A stretch of 38,668 nucleotides of DNA from Nocardioidaceae bacterium (GCA_013698185.1 JACCVL010000095.1:1-38668), one strand, 5' to 3'. Shown: positions 28,625 to 37,159, counted from the first letter of the stretch. Made by a program: numbers and translations. The notes: generated by a model not told the origin, from the letters alone.

Positions 28625-28643
28625 GCCACCGAACGTTGGTGGC
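28625..28643. terminator. Hairpin between convergent genes
   Basis: GCCACC and GGTGGC flank a 7-nt loop (GAACGTT) within the 167-nt gap between the DUF1992 gene and the VIT1-like gene. The gap contains nothing else recognisable. It is a short stem without a T-tract, so termination is only suggested. Confidence 0.35.
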
Positions 28644-28654
28644 GTTATGTCTGC

Positions 28655-29725
28655 TCAGCCGAGGGTGGCGCCGGCGAGGGTCCCCACCGCGTAGGTGATG
28701 GCCGCGGCGCCCAGCCCGATGGCGAGCTGACGCAGGGAACGGGTCAGCGGCGGCCCGCCGGACAGCACCCCGACGACGGCACCGATGACCAGCAGGGCCA
28801 CCCCGACCAGGGCGCAGGCGACGATCGGTGCGACCAGGCCGCCCAGCCCGAGCGCGTACGGCAGCACCGGGACGGCCGCCCCACAGGCGAAGAAGGCGAA
28901 GCTCGACCCGGCCGCGCCGGCGGCCGAGCCGACCGCCTCCAGACCCTCGGTGGACGACGCGTCGTGTGCCGGTTCCTGGCTGCGCAGGACGGCCTGGGCG
29001 CGCCGTTCGGCCTCGACGGCCGGTATCCCGCGGGCCCGGTAGACCAGGGCCAGCTCGTTGGTGTCGACGTCGAGGTGGGGGACCAGCTCCTGGGTCGCGT
29101 GACCGGGCGCCGAGGCAGCCAGCAGCTCGCGCTGTGAGCGCACTGAGACCCACTCACCGGCGCCCATCGACAGCGCGCCCGCGAGCAGTCCGGCCAGCCC
29201 GGTCAGCAGGATGACCCTGGCTTCGAGGCCGCCGCCGCTGACCCCGAGCACGAGTGCGAGGTTGCTAACCAGGCCGTCGTTGGCCCCGAACACCGCCGCC
29301 CGGAACGTGCCCGAGACTCGCGCGCGCCCCCGGGCCGCCAGCCCACGGACCACCTCTTCGTGCAGGCGCTCGTCGGCGGCCATCGACCGGGTCGCGTCGG
29401 CGTCGGCGGCGTACGGGGTACGGGTCTCGGCCTGTTGCACCAGCGCCAGCACGAAGACCGACCCGAACCGCCGGGCCAGCGCGATGAGCGCCCAGGTCCG
29501 CAGGCTGCCGCGCTGGGGCCGGCCCACGTCGTCACCGAGCAGCCGCTCCCAGTGCGCGGCGTGCCGGGTCTCGGCGTCGGCGATGCCCAGCAGGATCTCG
29601 CGGTCCTCACCGTTGCGGCGGGCGGCCAGCGAGCGATACAGCTCGGCCTCGGCCCGTTCGTCGGCGAGCCGACGGCGCCAGCGCCGTACGGAGGCGTCTG
29701 GCGGGTCCTCGATGGTCGGTGTCAC
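28655..29725 (-). CDS. VIT1/CCC1-family iron/manganese transporter with ferritin-like N-terminal domain
   Basis: A 356-residue protein. The N-terminal ~140 residues are a rubrerythrin/ferritin-like helical domain with ExxH-type metal motifs (ADERAEAELYRSLA, DAETRHAAHWERL, MAADERLHEEVV). The C-terminal ~215 residues are a VIT1/CCC1 transporter (RAAVFGANDGLVSNLALVLGVSG, LAGALSMGAGEWVSVRSQRE), with five hydrophobic helices. The ferritin-like part probably binds iron and feeds or senses the transporter, which removes Fe2+ or Mn2+ from the cytoplasm. GTG 29725 gives the usual family start; GTG 29749 would add eight residues. It is divergent from a low-affinity iron permease-like gene. Confidence 0.9.
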   Translation of the reverse strand: MTPTIEDPPDASVRRWRRRLADERAEAELYRSLAARRNGEDREILLGIADAETRHAAHWERLLGDDVGRPQRGSLRTWALIALARRFGSVFVLALVQQAETRTPYAADADATRSMAADERLHEEVVRGLAARGRARVSGTFRAAVFGANDGLVSNLALVLGVSGGGLEARVILLTGLAGLLAGALSMGAGEWVSVRSQRELLAASAPGHATQELVPHLDVDTNELALVYRARGIPAVEAERRAQAVLRSQEPAHDASSTEGLEAVGSAAGAAGSSFAFFACGAAVPVLPYALGLGGLVAPIVACALVGVALLVIGAVVGVLSGGPPLTRSLRQLAIGLGAAAITYAVGTLAGATLG

Positions 29726-29801
29726 CGCCCCAGGCTGCCAGAAGCGCACGCCCGGGTTGGAGCAGTCACGCCTTTAGAGCCGACCGGATGAGTCTGGGCG
29801 T

Positions 29802-29807
29802 TAGTCT
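29802..29807 (+). promoter_or_regulatory. Candidate -10 element (TAGTCT) for a leaderless transcript
   Basis: TAGTCT ends 6 nt before GTG 29814, and no Shine-Dalgarno precedes that start. Confidence 0.4.
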
Positions 29808-29813
29808 CCAGCG

Positions 29814-30209
29814 GTGGAACGTAGCGAGGCTGCCGAGACACGGACCCAGGACGAGCACCGCACGGGGTTCGAGCGGTTCGTGGAGTCGGCCCACCACCGG
29901 GTCAGCCGGGCGCCGTTCTTCATCGTCTGCGTCGCCATCGTGGTGGCGTGGTTCGTCAGCGCCCCGCTGTGGCCGGACCTCAAGTCCTGGCAGGTGGCCA
30001 TCCACACCGTGGGCTCGGTCATCACCTTGCTGCTGCTGGTGCTCCTCGAGAATGCCGCCCGCCGCGCGGACGAGGCATCGCAGGAGAAGCTCAACGTGAT
30101 CGCCGAGGCGGTGTCGGAGCTGATGCGGTCCGAGGCCCGGAACGACCCTGAGCTGCGCGAGGCGGCTCAGCGGCTGCGCGAAGCCGTCGGGCTCGAGGAG
30201 CGTCACTGA
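29814..30209 (+). CDS. Low-affinity iron permease (Fet4-like) family protein
   Basis: A 131-residue small membrane protein. Two hydrophobic helices lie at about 35-52 (FFIVCVAIVVAWFVSAPLW) and 62-83 (VAIHTVGSVITLLLLVLLEN), followed by a charged coiled-coil-like tail (about 85-128). The WPDLKSWQVAIHTVGSVITLLLLVLLEN block fits PF04120, the low-affinity iron permease family. Bacterial members are much smaller than yeast Fet4, and transport is not proven. Divergence from the VIT1-like gene suggests joint involvement in iron handling. The start GTG follows a TANNNT hexamer. Confidence 0.75.
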   Translation: MERSEAAETRTQDEHRTGFERFVESAHHRVSRAPFFIVCVAIVVAWFVSAPLWPDLKSWQVAIHTVGSVITLLLLVLLENAARRADEASQEKLNVIAEAVSELMRSEARNDPELREAAQRLREAVGLEERH

Positions 30210-30340
30210 CCGGGGCTGCACGATCGTCGTCTCTGCCTCTGCTGACGGACGATCCGGCATTCGTGTCGTTGCGGCGACAGCAATGCATGATCCTTCGTAC
30301 GTACGAGCCGCCCCCGGCGACCTCATGAAGTGGAGAGACG

Positions 30341-30793
30341 ATGCGAGCGCCCGTACCGCCGTTCACCGAGCAGACCGCGCGCCAGAAGGTGCAGGCGGCC
30401 GAGGACGCCTGGAACACCCGCGACCCCGAGCGGGTGGCCGCGGCGTACACCCCCGACAGCGTCTGGCGGAACCGCTCAAGGTTCATCACCGGGCGAGAGG
30501 CGATCGAGGCGTTCCTCACCCACAAGTGGGAGCGCGAGCTCGACTACGCGCTGCGCAAGGACCTGTGGGCGTTCACCGGCAACCGCATCGCGGTGCGCTT
30601 CCAGTACGAGTGGCACGACGACACCGGGCAGTGGTGGCGCAGCTACGGCAACGAGAACTGGGAGTTCAACGACGAGGGCTACATGCGCCGCCGAGAAGCC
30701 AGCATCAACGACGTCGGGATCGACGAGGCCGACCGCCGCATCCACGGTCCCCGGTCCGACGCGGAGCGAGGCCGCGGGATACCCGTGCGGTGA
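30341..30793 (+). CDS. DUF1348 nuclear-transport-factor-2-like protein
   Basis: A 150-residue NTF2/SnoaL-like cone-fold protein. The family blocks are [45 protein letters not shown] (about 14-58), then [21 protein letters not shown] and [24 protein letters not shown], ending in the usual DRRIHGPR. Its function is unknown. GGAGAG lies about 6 nt before ATG 30341. The stop overlaps the start of a truncated GNAT frame. Confidence 0.92.
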   Translation: MRAPVPPFTEQTARQKVQAAEDAWNTRDPERVAAAYTPDSVWRNRSRFITGREAIEAFLTHKWERELDYALRKDLWAFTGNRIAVRFQYEWHDDTGQWWRSYGNENWEFNDEGYMRRREASINDVGIDEADRRIHGPRSDAERGRGIPVR

Positions 30794-31050
30794 GGGGCAG
30801 CGTCAGTCCGCGCCTGGTGTCGTGCCCGGGGTACGACGGCCGCGTCGGTTACGTCGCCAACATGAGCACGGACCCAGCCGCTCGGGGCCGGGGCATCGGT
30901 ACGGCAGTGCTGCGGGCGGCATTGGCCTGGCTGGACGCTCAGGGGGTGCAGCGCACCGACCTGCATGCCACGCCTGAGGGGCAACGCATCTACGAGAAGG
31001 CAGGGTTCGGCCCCCCGGGCTCTCTCGGGATGCGACGTATCGGACCCTGA
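30790..31050 (+). pseudogene. Truncated GNAT N-acetyltransferase (C-terminal half only)
   Basis: An 86-residue frame starting GTG in a GTGA overlap with the DUF1348 stop. It contains the acetyl-CoA-binding motif A (VGYVANMSTDPAARGRGIGTAVLRAALAWLDAQG) and the motif B helix IYEKAGF, but none of the N-terminal beta1-beta3 part; GNATs are normally ~140-170 residues. The acetyl-CoA loop RGRGIG is intact. It is probably a 5'-truncated remnant, although coupled translation of a half-protein is possible. Confidence 0.65.
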
Positions 31051-31148
31051 GCGCGACCTTGTCGCTGCGCGCACGCCGCTGACAGACTCGCGCCCCCGAG
31101 CGGGCCCGGCGGCGTGACCGAGCCGCCGGCCGCGAGACGGAGCCTGAG

Positions 31149-32888
31149 ATGGACCTGCACATCGAGAAGAGCGTCCAGGTAGCGATGCGCGACGGTGTGC
31201 GGCTCGCGACCGACGTGTACCGCCCGGCCGAGGAGGGTCGCTTCCCGACGATCGTCAGCCGGCTGCCGTACGACAAGGAGCTGCCGATCGTCAGCTTCTC
31301 CTTCGACACGCTGCGGGCGGTCCAGGCCGGCTACGTGGTCGTCGTGCAGGACTGTCGCGGCCGCTACGCCTCGCAGGGCGACTTCACCGCGTTCGTCGAC
31401 GAGGCCGCCGACGGCGCCGACGCGATCGCGTGGGCGGCAGCGCAGCCGTGGTCGACCGGTGCGGTGGGCATGGTGGGTGGCTCGTACTTCGGCGCGACCC
31501 AGTGGCTGGCCGCCACCCAGGCGCCGGCGGCACTGCGTGCGATCGCCCCGTTCGTCACCACCGACCAGTACTACGAGAGCTGGGCCTACCAGGGCGGGGC
31601 GTTCCAGCTCGGCTTCAACCTGCACTGGTGCCTGCTGTCGCTGGGGCTGGGGGAGCTGCTGCGCCGGCTGGGCGCCGGCACGGCCACCCCCGAGCAGTTC
31701 GCGGAGCTGGTCGTCGCCGTCGACGGCAACGACGAGCTGTACCGCCGGCTCCCGCTGACCGACATGCCCCTGCTCGACGAGCTGGCGCCGTACTACCAGG
31801 ACTGGCTCGCCCACCCCTGCTACGACGGCTACTGGCAGGCCACCGCGCCGCGGGAGTCCTACGACCAGATCGTGGTGCCGGCGCTGAACATGGGCGGCTG
31901 GTACGACCTGTTCCTCAAGGGCACGATCGCCAACTACCTCGGGATGAAGGAGCACGGCGGCAGCGAGCAGGCGCGACGACAGCAGCGGCTCGTCATCGGC
32001 CCGTGGGCGCACGGCCCGCTCGCCGGCTGGTTCCCCGAGCGGTCGTACGGGCTCATGTCGGGCACCGACGCCTCCGACATCACCGGGCTGCAGCTGCGCT
32101 GGTTCGACCAGCTGCTCAAGGGCGAGGAGACAGGGGTGGAGGGTGACAAGCCTGTCCGCCTGTTCGTCATGGGCGTCGACGAGTGGCGCGACGAGGATGA
32201 CTGGCCGCTGCCCGACACCGACTACGTCGACTACTTCTTGCACAGCGGTGGCCACGCCAACACCGCGGCCGGCGACGGCCGGCTGTCCGTCGACGGCCCG
32301 GCCGACGAGCCCGAGGACGTTTACCTCTACGACCCCCGTGACCCCGTCCCGACGGTCGGCGGGCCGACCTTCCTGCCGGGGTTGTTCATCGGCGCGAACG
32401 CGGGCCCCCGGGACCAGCGGGACGTCGAACGCCGCCAGGACGTGCTCAGCTACACCTCCGAGCCACTGGCCGAGTCGTTGACGGTGATCGGGCCGGTCGC
32501 GCTGGTGCTGCACGGCTCGTCCTCGGCACCGGACACCGACTTCACCGGCAAGCTGGTCGACGTCTGGCCCGACGGCCGGGCGGAGGTGCTCGCCGACGGC
32601 ATCCTGCGCGCCCGTTATCGGGACTCCTTCTCCGAGCCGTCCCTGCTCGAGCCGGGGCAGGTCTACGAGCTGCGCATCGACCTGGTGGCGACGGCCAACG
32701 TCTTCGCGGTGGGGCATCGGATCCGGCTGGACGTGTCGAGCAGCAACTTCCCGCGGTTCGACCGCAACACCAACACCGGCGCCACGATCGCCACCGACGG
32801 GCCGGACGACGTCCAGCAGGCGGTCAACCGGGTCCACCACACCTCGGTGCACCCCTCGAGATTGGTGCTCCCGGTCATCCGGCGCTGA
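31149..32888 (+). CDS. CocE/NonD-family (X-Pro dipeptidyl-peptidase-like) serine hydrolase
   Basis: A 579-residue alpha/beta hydrolase. The N-terminal S15-like domain begins VAMRDGVRLATDVYRP and contains the nucleophile S112 in GGSYFG, with DCRGRYASQGDF as the oxyanion-region block. The C-terminal ~220 residues (from about 345) form the jelly-roll domain typical of the family (GPVALVLHGSSSAPDTDFTGKLVDVWPDG, IRLDVSSSNFPRFDRN). Members hydrolyse esters or amides, for example cocaine esterase, glutaryl-7-ACA acylase and X-prolyl peptidases; the substrate is not deducible. No signal peptide is seen. GGAG lies about 7 nt before ATG 31149. Confidence 0.93.
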   Translation: MDLHIEKSVQVAMRDGVRLATDVYRPAEEGRFPTIVSRLPYDKELPIVSFSFDTLRAVQAGYVVVVQDCRGRYASQGDFTAFVDEAADGADAIAWAAAQPWSTGAVGMVGGSYFGATQWLAATQAPAALRAIAPFVTTDQYYESWAYQGGAFQLGFNLHWCLLSLGLGELLRRLGAGTATPEQFAELVVAVDGNDELYRRLPLTDMPLLDELAPYYQDWLAHPCYDGYWQATAPRESYDQIVVPALNMGGWYDLFLKGTIANYLGMKEHGGSEQARRQQRLVIGPWAHGPLAGWFPERSYGLMSGTDASDITGLQLRWFDQLLKGEETGVEGDKPVRLFVMGVDEWRDEDDWPLPDTDYVDYFLHSGGHANTAAGDGRLSVDGPADEPEDVYLYDPRDPVPTVGGPTFLPGLFIGANAGPRDQRDVERRQDVLSYTSEPLAESLTVIGPVALVLHGSSSAPDTDFTGKLVDVWPDGRAEVLADGILRARYRDSFSEPSLLEPGQVYELRIDLVATANVFAVGHRIRLDVSSSNFPRFDRNTNTGATIATDGPDDVQQAVNRVHHTSVHPSRLVLPVIRR

Positions 32889-32971
32889 CGGACGTCCCGG
32901 GGGCGTTGCTGGTGGGATGATGCTGGCTGGACAGCCCGCGCTCCGGCTGGGTCACTGCAGGAGGGGATGAC

Positions 32972-34288
32972 GTGCGCGACCTCCTCGCCCCGACGTTGGC
33001 GGTGCCCCTCGCCCGGTTCCGTCGTGGTGGGCGCGACGCGGTGGCGTGGGCGCTGCGCCTCACCGTGGCGGCGGTGGCCAGCTATGTGGCGGCGCTGGCG
33101 CTGTTCCCGGGTACGGTCCCGTTGCTGGCGCCGTTGACCGCCCTGCTCGTGGTGCAGTTCACGCCGGTCAGCCTGCTTGCCAGTGGCCTCGACCGCGTCG
33201 TGAGCGTGGTCGCGGGTGTCTCGGTCGCGGTGGGCTTCTCCGCCGTCGTACCGCTCGCGTGGTGGAGCCTCGGTCTGCTGATCGCGGTGTCGATCCTTCT
33301 CGGTCAGGCGCTGCGGCTGGGGTCGAACCTCATCGAGGTCCCGATCAGCGCCATGCTCGTGCTTGGGGTGGGCTCGCTGGGGGTGGAGTCAGCGGGCTGG
33401 CAACGCGTCGCCGAGACCCTCGTCGGCGCCGGGGTGGGCGTCCTGTCTAACCTGCTCTTCCCCCCGAAGGTCGCGACCGAGGACGCCAGCAACGCCATCA
33501 AGGACCTTGCCGACGATGTCGCACGCCTGTTGGACCGAGCTGCAGAAGAGATGACCCGGCTGGACTCGTCCGGCAAGGACGTAGCCGCGCACGCGACCGA
33601 GTGGTTGGACGAGGCGCGCCTGGCCACCTACAGCATTCCCCGAGTGGGCACTGCGCTGCTGCGCGCCGAGCAGAGCCGCCGGCTGAACGTGCGAGCTCTC
33701 GGCACCCCGGACACCGGCCCCGGGCTGCGTCAGGGCCTGGAGGCGCTCGAGCACTCCGCGGTCGCCGTGCGCAGCATGTTCCGCGCCGTCTACGACGCCA
33801 CCAACGACGACACCTGGCCGCGCGGCGAGGTCGGCGAAGCCGTAGGTACTTCCCTGGAAGAGCTTTTTCGGGACCTGGCCGCCGGACTGGCGGCCTTCGG
33901 GGAGCTCGTACGGGCCGAGGCGCAACCACAGCGGCGGGAGGGCCGGGCGCCCGACACCGCCAGAGTGCAGGAGGCCCTGGAGGGGTTGCACGAGGCCCGA
34001 GCGCGCCTGAACGACCTGCTGCTCATGAACAGCGCGCCGGTCCTGTCCGAGCTCCACTTCGCCCTGCTGTCCACGGTCAAGCGACTGCTCAGTGAGCTGG
34101 ACCTGGACGAGCGCATCCGCCGGCAGCTGCGGTTGCGGCCCGCGCCGTCGACGCTGGCACGCGCCAGCCGCCGCAGGCCGGGGAGCAACCCCCGTACCGT
34201 CGAACTGCAGACCGTCGACCCGCAGACCCTCGAACTGCGCCCCGGGGATCCTCCGGATCGGCCCGGCGGTGCCTCCGCCGGTGGCTAG
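32972..34288 (+). CDS. FUSC/aromatic-acid-exporter-like membrane protein
   Basis: A 438-residue protein. The N-terminal ~170 residues hold about six closely spaced hydrophobic helices (VAWALRLTVAAVASYVAALALF through ISAMLVLGVGSLGV and LVGAGVGVLSNLLFPP), the pattern of the ArAE/FUSC efflux family. A long cytoplasmic helical domain follows (about 175-385). The last ~50 residues are basic then proline-rich and include a three-unit repeat. GGAGG precedes GTG 32972. Such proteins are thought to export aromatic carboxylic acids or other organic anions; the substrate here is unknown. Confidence 0.88.
   Translation: MRDLLAPTLAVPLARFRRGGRDAVAWALRLTVAAVASYVAALALFPGTVPLLAPLTALLVVQFTPVSLLASGLDRVVSVVAGVSVAVGFSAVVPLAWWSLGLLIAVSILLGQALRLGSNLIEVPISAMLVLGVGSLGVESAGWQRVAETLVGAGVGVLSNLLFPPKVATEDASNAIKDLADDVARLLDRAAEEMTRLDSSGKDVAAHATEWLDEARLATYSIPRVGTALLRAEQSRRLNVRALGTPDTGPGLRQGLEALEHSAVAVRSMFRAVYDATNDDTWPRGEVGEAVGTSLEELFRDLAAGLAAFGELVRAEAQPQRREGRAPDTARVQEALEGLHEARARLNDLLLMNSAPVLSELHFALLSTVKRLLSELDLDERIRRQLRLRPAPSTLARASRRRPGSNPRTVELQTVDPQTLELRPGDPPDRPGGASAGG
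34196..34240 (+). repeat. Three tandem 15-nt repeats encoding the C-terminal tail of the FUSC-like protein
   Basis: The units are ACCGTCGAACTGCAG, ACCGTCGACCCGCAG and ACCCTCGAACTGCGC, encoding TVELQ-TVDPQ-TLELR. They are in frame, so copy-number change would only lengthen or shorten the tail. Confidence 0.8.
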
Positions 34289-34323
34289 CGATACACCATG
34301 CCCGGCGTCACGATGTCGCGCAG

Positions 34324-34902
34324 CTACTCGACGGCGGCAAGAAAGCCGAGCACCCGTTCGGTGAGCAGCGTGGCGGCGGGCTCGTCGAAGGAGGGCAGGC
34401 TGTCGTCGGCGAACAGGTGCTGGTCGCCGGGGTACAGGAACAGCTCGGCGCCCCGGGTCGTCGCCACAAGATCGCGGGCTGCGTCCAGATCGCCCTCCTC
34501 GGCGAAGAACGGGTCGGCGTCCATCCCGTGGATCTGGAGCGGCACTCCCGGTGACCAGGAGCCGCCGAACTCCGAAGGCGGGAGGCAGGAGTGGAACAGC
34601 AGGGCGCCCTTCGCGCCGGGTCGGGTCTGGGCCAGCATCTGCGCCGACATGACTCCGAGGGAGAACCCGGCGTAGACGAGCCCGCCGGGAAGGCCCTCGG
34701 CGGCGCGCTGTCCGCGTTCGGCAATCGAGCCGAACCCCACCTCTTGAGCGTAGGCGAGGCCGCCCTCCAGGTCGTCGAAGACCCGCCCGTCGTACAGGTC
34801 CGGGGCGTGGACGGTGTGCCCGGCCCGCCGCAGACCGTCCGCGAAGTCGCGGACCCCGGCCGTCAGTCCGTGTGCGTGGTGGAACAACAGCACCTCAGCC
34901 AT
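34324..34902 (-). CDS. Dienelactone-hydrolase-family protein
   Basis: A 192-residue alpha/beta hydrolase of the DLH type. The nucleophile position is S81 in AGFSLGVM, where classical dienelactone hydrolase has cysteine. The acid is D130 (GMDADPFF) and the base H162 (GDQHLF). The pattern VLLFHHAHGLTAGVRDFADGLRRAGHTVHAPDLYDG at the N-terminus is the family start. It is cytoplasmic, with no signal peptide. GGAG lies about 9-11 nt before ATG 34902. It probably acts on small esters or lactones; the true substrate is unknown. Confidence 0.92.
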   Translation of the reverse strand: MAEVLLFHHAHGLTAGVRDFADGLRRAGHTVHAPDLYDGRVFDDLEGGLAYAQEVGFGSIAERGQRAAEGLPGGLVYAGFSLGVMSAQMLAQTRPGAKGALLFHSCLPPSEFGGSWSPGVPLQIHGMDADPFFAEEGDLDAARDLVATTRGAELFLYPGDQHLFADDSLPSFDEPAATLLTERVLGFLAAVE

Positions 34903-35128
34903 CTCGCACGTCTCCTCTCACTGGGCCGAACCGGCCCGTCCGGCTGCACCGAGACCATCGTCTCCTGCGCCACCGACACCTGCTGTCGGCTCGCTGTGTG
35001 CCCAGACGGCACGCGCGCCCATCTCCCCCTCGGCTGCGCGCACCCTCGCCGGCGGGCATGGGAAACCGGTGGCACTATGTCCCTACCGTCGTGCTGGAAC
35101 GGCGTAACGCCGATTAGAGGACCTGTCG

Positions 35129-35884
35129 ATGATCCAGAAGTCTGTCGCGGCGCTGGCCGCTGTCATCTGTCTCGCGTGGGCTGCCCCGGCGTCGGCGATC
35201 ACGTACGGAGGTCCCGACGGCAACCGCCACCCCAACGTCGGCGGCCTGGTCGCGGACAGGGCGTACTCGGACGGCACCTGGATCTACTGTTCCGGCACGC
35301 TCGTCAGTCCCACGGTCTTTCTCACAGCCGCTCACTGCGACGAGGGCGGTGACGGCCGCGTACGCGTGACTTTCTCCAAGGCTTACCAGGACGGGGACAC
35401 GACCTACCCAGGCACCTTCCACGCCGATCCGCGATTCACGCACAAGCAGAACAACCCTCACGACCTCGCCGTGGTCGTGCTCGACGTGGCTGTGGAGGGC
35501 ATCGAGCCGGCCAAGCTGCCGGCTGCTGGCTCGCTTTCGACGCTGCCGAGCGACCAGATGTTCACGTCGGTTGGCTACGGCGCGTACGAGGTGACCAACG
35601 GACCCGGCGGCCATCAGTACCTCTACGACGACGTGCGGATGCGGGCTCGGGGGACGCTGAACGCGATCAACACCTCGTGGCTGCGCATCTCGATGAATCC
35701 GGCCACCGGCGACGGCGGGACCTGCTATGGGGACTCCGGTGGTCCTAACTTCCTCGGAAACTCACAGACTGTGGCCGCCACGACCATCACCGGGGACGCG
35801 ATCTGCCGGGCGACGAACGTGGACTATCGGCTCGACACGGCCAGTGCCCGAGCGTTCCTGTCGCGATACGTGACGCTGCCCTAG
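35129..35884 (+). CDS. Secreted trypsin-like serine protease (S1)
   Basis: A 251-residue precursor with a Sec signal peptide (residues 1-23, cleavage after ASA). The catalytic triad is complete: H69 (LTAAHC), D112 (HDLAVVVL) and S203 (GDSGGP). Cysteines near H69 (C54, C70) and near S203 (C199 and a later CR) suggest two disulfides. There is no clear propeptide: the mature protein would begin ITYGGPDGN, so the zymogen mechanism is absent or atypical. The protease is probably exported to the medium. A short hairpin follows the stop. Confidence 0.93.
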   Translation: MIQKSVAALAAVICLAWAAPASAITYGGPDGNRHPNVGGLVADRAYSDGTWIYCSGTLVSPTVFLTAAHCDEGGDGRVRVTFSKAYQDGDTTYPGTFHADPRFTHKQNNPHDLAVVVLDVAVEGIEPAKLPAAGSLSTLPSDQMFTSVGYGAYEVTNGPGGHQYLYDDVRMRARGTLNAINTSWLRISMNPATGDGGTCYGDSGGPNFLGNSQTVAATTITGDAICRATNVDYRLDTASARAFLSRYVTLP

Positions 35885-35916
35885 CGCACGCTCGTCGCCC
35901 CGCCGACCGGTCCCGC

Positions 35917-35936
35917 CGCCCCGTAAACGTGGGGCG
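35917..35936 (+). terminator. Possible terminator hairpin after the secreted protease gene
   Basis: CGCCCC and GGGGCG enclose an 8-nt loop (GTAAACGT) 33 nt after the stop codon. The stem is short but GC-only. Confidence 0.4.
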
Positions 35937-35980
35937 CCCCGGCGCGTCAGGGACCCCGGTGGCGGCGCTCGGTGACATTG

Positions 35981-35996
35981 CGTGACAAGGGTCACG
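35981..35996. promoter_or_regulatory. CRP/GlxR-like palindrome
   Basis: CGTGAC-AAGG-GTCACG is a perfect inverted repeat and contains GTGA-N6-TCAC, the core of the CRP-family (GlxR/Crp) consensus. A further GTGAC half-site occurs 10 bp upstream (35972-35976). It lies 41 nt before the ferritin-like gene start, where a cAMP-responsive regulator could act. Confidence 0.55.
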
Positions 35997-36036
35997 GGGC
36001 ACAACGCCACCTGAACTTGTTCGCGGAGCGGGTGCT

Positions 36037-37104
36037 GTGGCAACGTCGATCGAGATGAAGACACCTACCAAGACCACGACCTTTTCCGACTCCACGACGC
36101 TGCTGGCCGAGCTGGCCGCGCTGCTGCGCCTGACCCGCACCGAGGCCCAGATCGCCCGCGTGAGGGTCTCCCAGGCCCGCCGCGACGAGATCCGCCGTGA
36201 GCTCTCCGACAACGCCCGGGCGGCCGACGCCCGGGCCACGCAGATCCAGGCGACCATCCGTCGTCTCGGGGGAGCCCCCGAGGTGTTCGCCGACGCCGTC
36301 GGCCGAGTCGCCGCGATGACTAAGGCCACCCTCGAGCAGGGCCAGCCGTTCTCCGAGGGACTGCTCGGCGACCTCGCCCTGGAGCACCAGCTGCGCGACC
36401 GGGCGGTGTTCACCCGCGTGCTCGCCGAAGCACAGGACGAGCCGTCCGTCGTCACCCTCATGCGCACGCTCGAGCAGGCGCACACCGACACGATCGAGTG
36501 GATCGTCGTCCGGCTCGCCGAGGTTGCCCAGGGTGGCCCGGCGGCGCTGGCCCCCACCCCGGCGCAGGCCGCGGTCAGCACCCTCACCCGCATCGCGTTG
36601 CTGCCCTCGCGGCAGAGCGTGGCCCTGTTCAACCAGGCCGTGAACCTGCTCCAGCGCGGCCGCCACACCGCCGAGCAGGCCGTCGAGACCACCCGCGAGA
36701 CGGTGCAGGCGACCGCCAAGGCCACGCGCGACAAGGCGACTGAGACCGCCCAGGTCACCCGCGACAAGGTGCAGGACACGACCACGGCCACTGGCGAGGT
36801 GTTCATCGCCGGTCGTGACGCCGCGCTGGCCCGCGCCGAGGAGGTCGCGCCCTCAGCCGACGTCCGGCAGGCCGTCCACAAGACCCGTGCGGACCTCGGC
36901 ACCATCGAGGCCGACGACCTGCCGATCAAGGCCTACCAGGACCTGAACGCCGACGCGGCCGTCGACGCCATCGGCGCCCTCGACACTGCCGAGGACGTGC
37001 GCGTGGTGCTGCAGTTCGAGCAGGCACACAAGGCCCGCAAGGGCGTGTCGACCGCGGCTCAGAAGCAGATCACCGAGCTCGCGGAGCAGTCTGTCGACGC
37101 CTGA
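36037..37104 (+). CDS. Ferritin-like-domain protein with amphipathic repeat region
   Basis: A 355-residue protein of unknown function. Residues ~20-195 are helical and read as a ferritin-like four-helix bundle (LLAELAALLRLTRTEAQIARVRVSQARRDEIRRELSDNARAADARATQIQATIRRLGG; LEHQLRDRAVFTRVLAEAQ), although metal ligands are not all evident. Residues ~205-265 are low-complexity amphipathic helix with repeated T-R-D-K/E-T units, resembling LEA or phasin-type sequence. The last ~65 residues (DDLPIKAYQDLNADAAVDAIGALDTAEDVRVVLQFEQAHKARKGV) resemble a short helical module common at actinobacterial C-termini. GGAG lies 9 nt before GTG 36037. A stress or storage role is inference, and a CRP-like site lies upstream. 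Confidence 0.75.
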   Translation: MATSIEMKTPTKTTTFSDSTTLLAELAALLRLTRTEAQIARVRVSQARRDEIRRELSDNARAADARATQIQATIRRLGGAPEVFADAVGRVAAMTKATLEQGQPFSEGLLGDLALEHQLRDRAVFTRVLAEAQDEPSVVTLMRTLEQAHTDTIEWIVVRLAEVAQGGPAALAPTPAQAAVSTLTRIALLPSRQSVALFNQAVNLLQRGRHTAEQAVETTRETVQATAKATRDKATETAQVTRDKVQDTTTATGEVFIAGRDAALARAEEVAPSADVRQAVHKTRADLGTIEADDLPIKAYQDLNADAAVDAIGALDTAEDVRVVLQFEQAHKARKGVSTAAQKQITELAEQSVDA

Positions 37105-37123
37105 GTGCACACCCTGATCGGCT

Positions 37124-37159
37124 GAGAGGCCGGGACCCCCGTGGGGGTTCCGGCCTCTC
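37124..37159. terminator. Strong bidirectional terminator hairpin
   Basis: The 17-nt arms GAGAGGCCGGGACCCCC and GGGGGTTCCGGCCTCTC pair with a single G-T mismatch around a 2-nt centre. It lies between the convergent ferritin-like and alpha/beta-hydrolase genes. Confidence 0.85.

Noticed and set aside
28625-28643. Near-palindrome around GAACGTT as a LexA/SOS box
   Set aside because: It lacks the actinobacterial GAAC-N4-GTTC spacing and sits between convergent gene ends, so a terminator is more likely than an operator.
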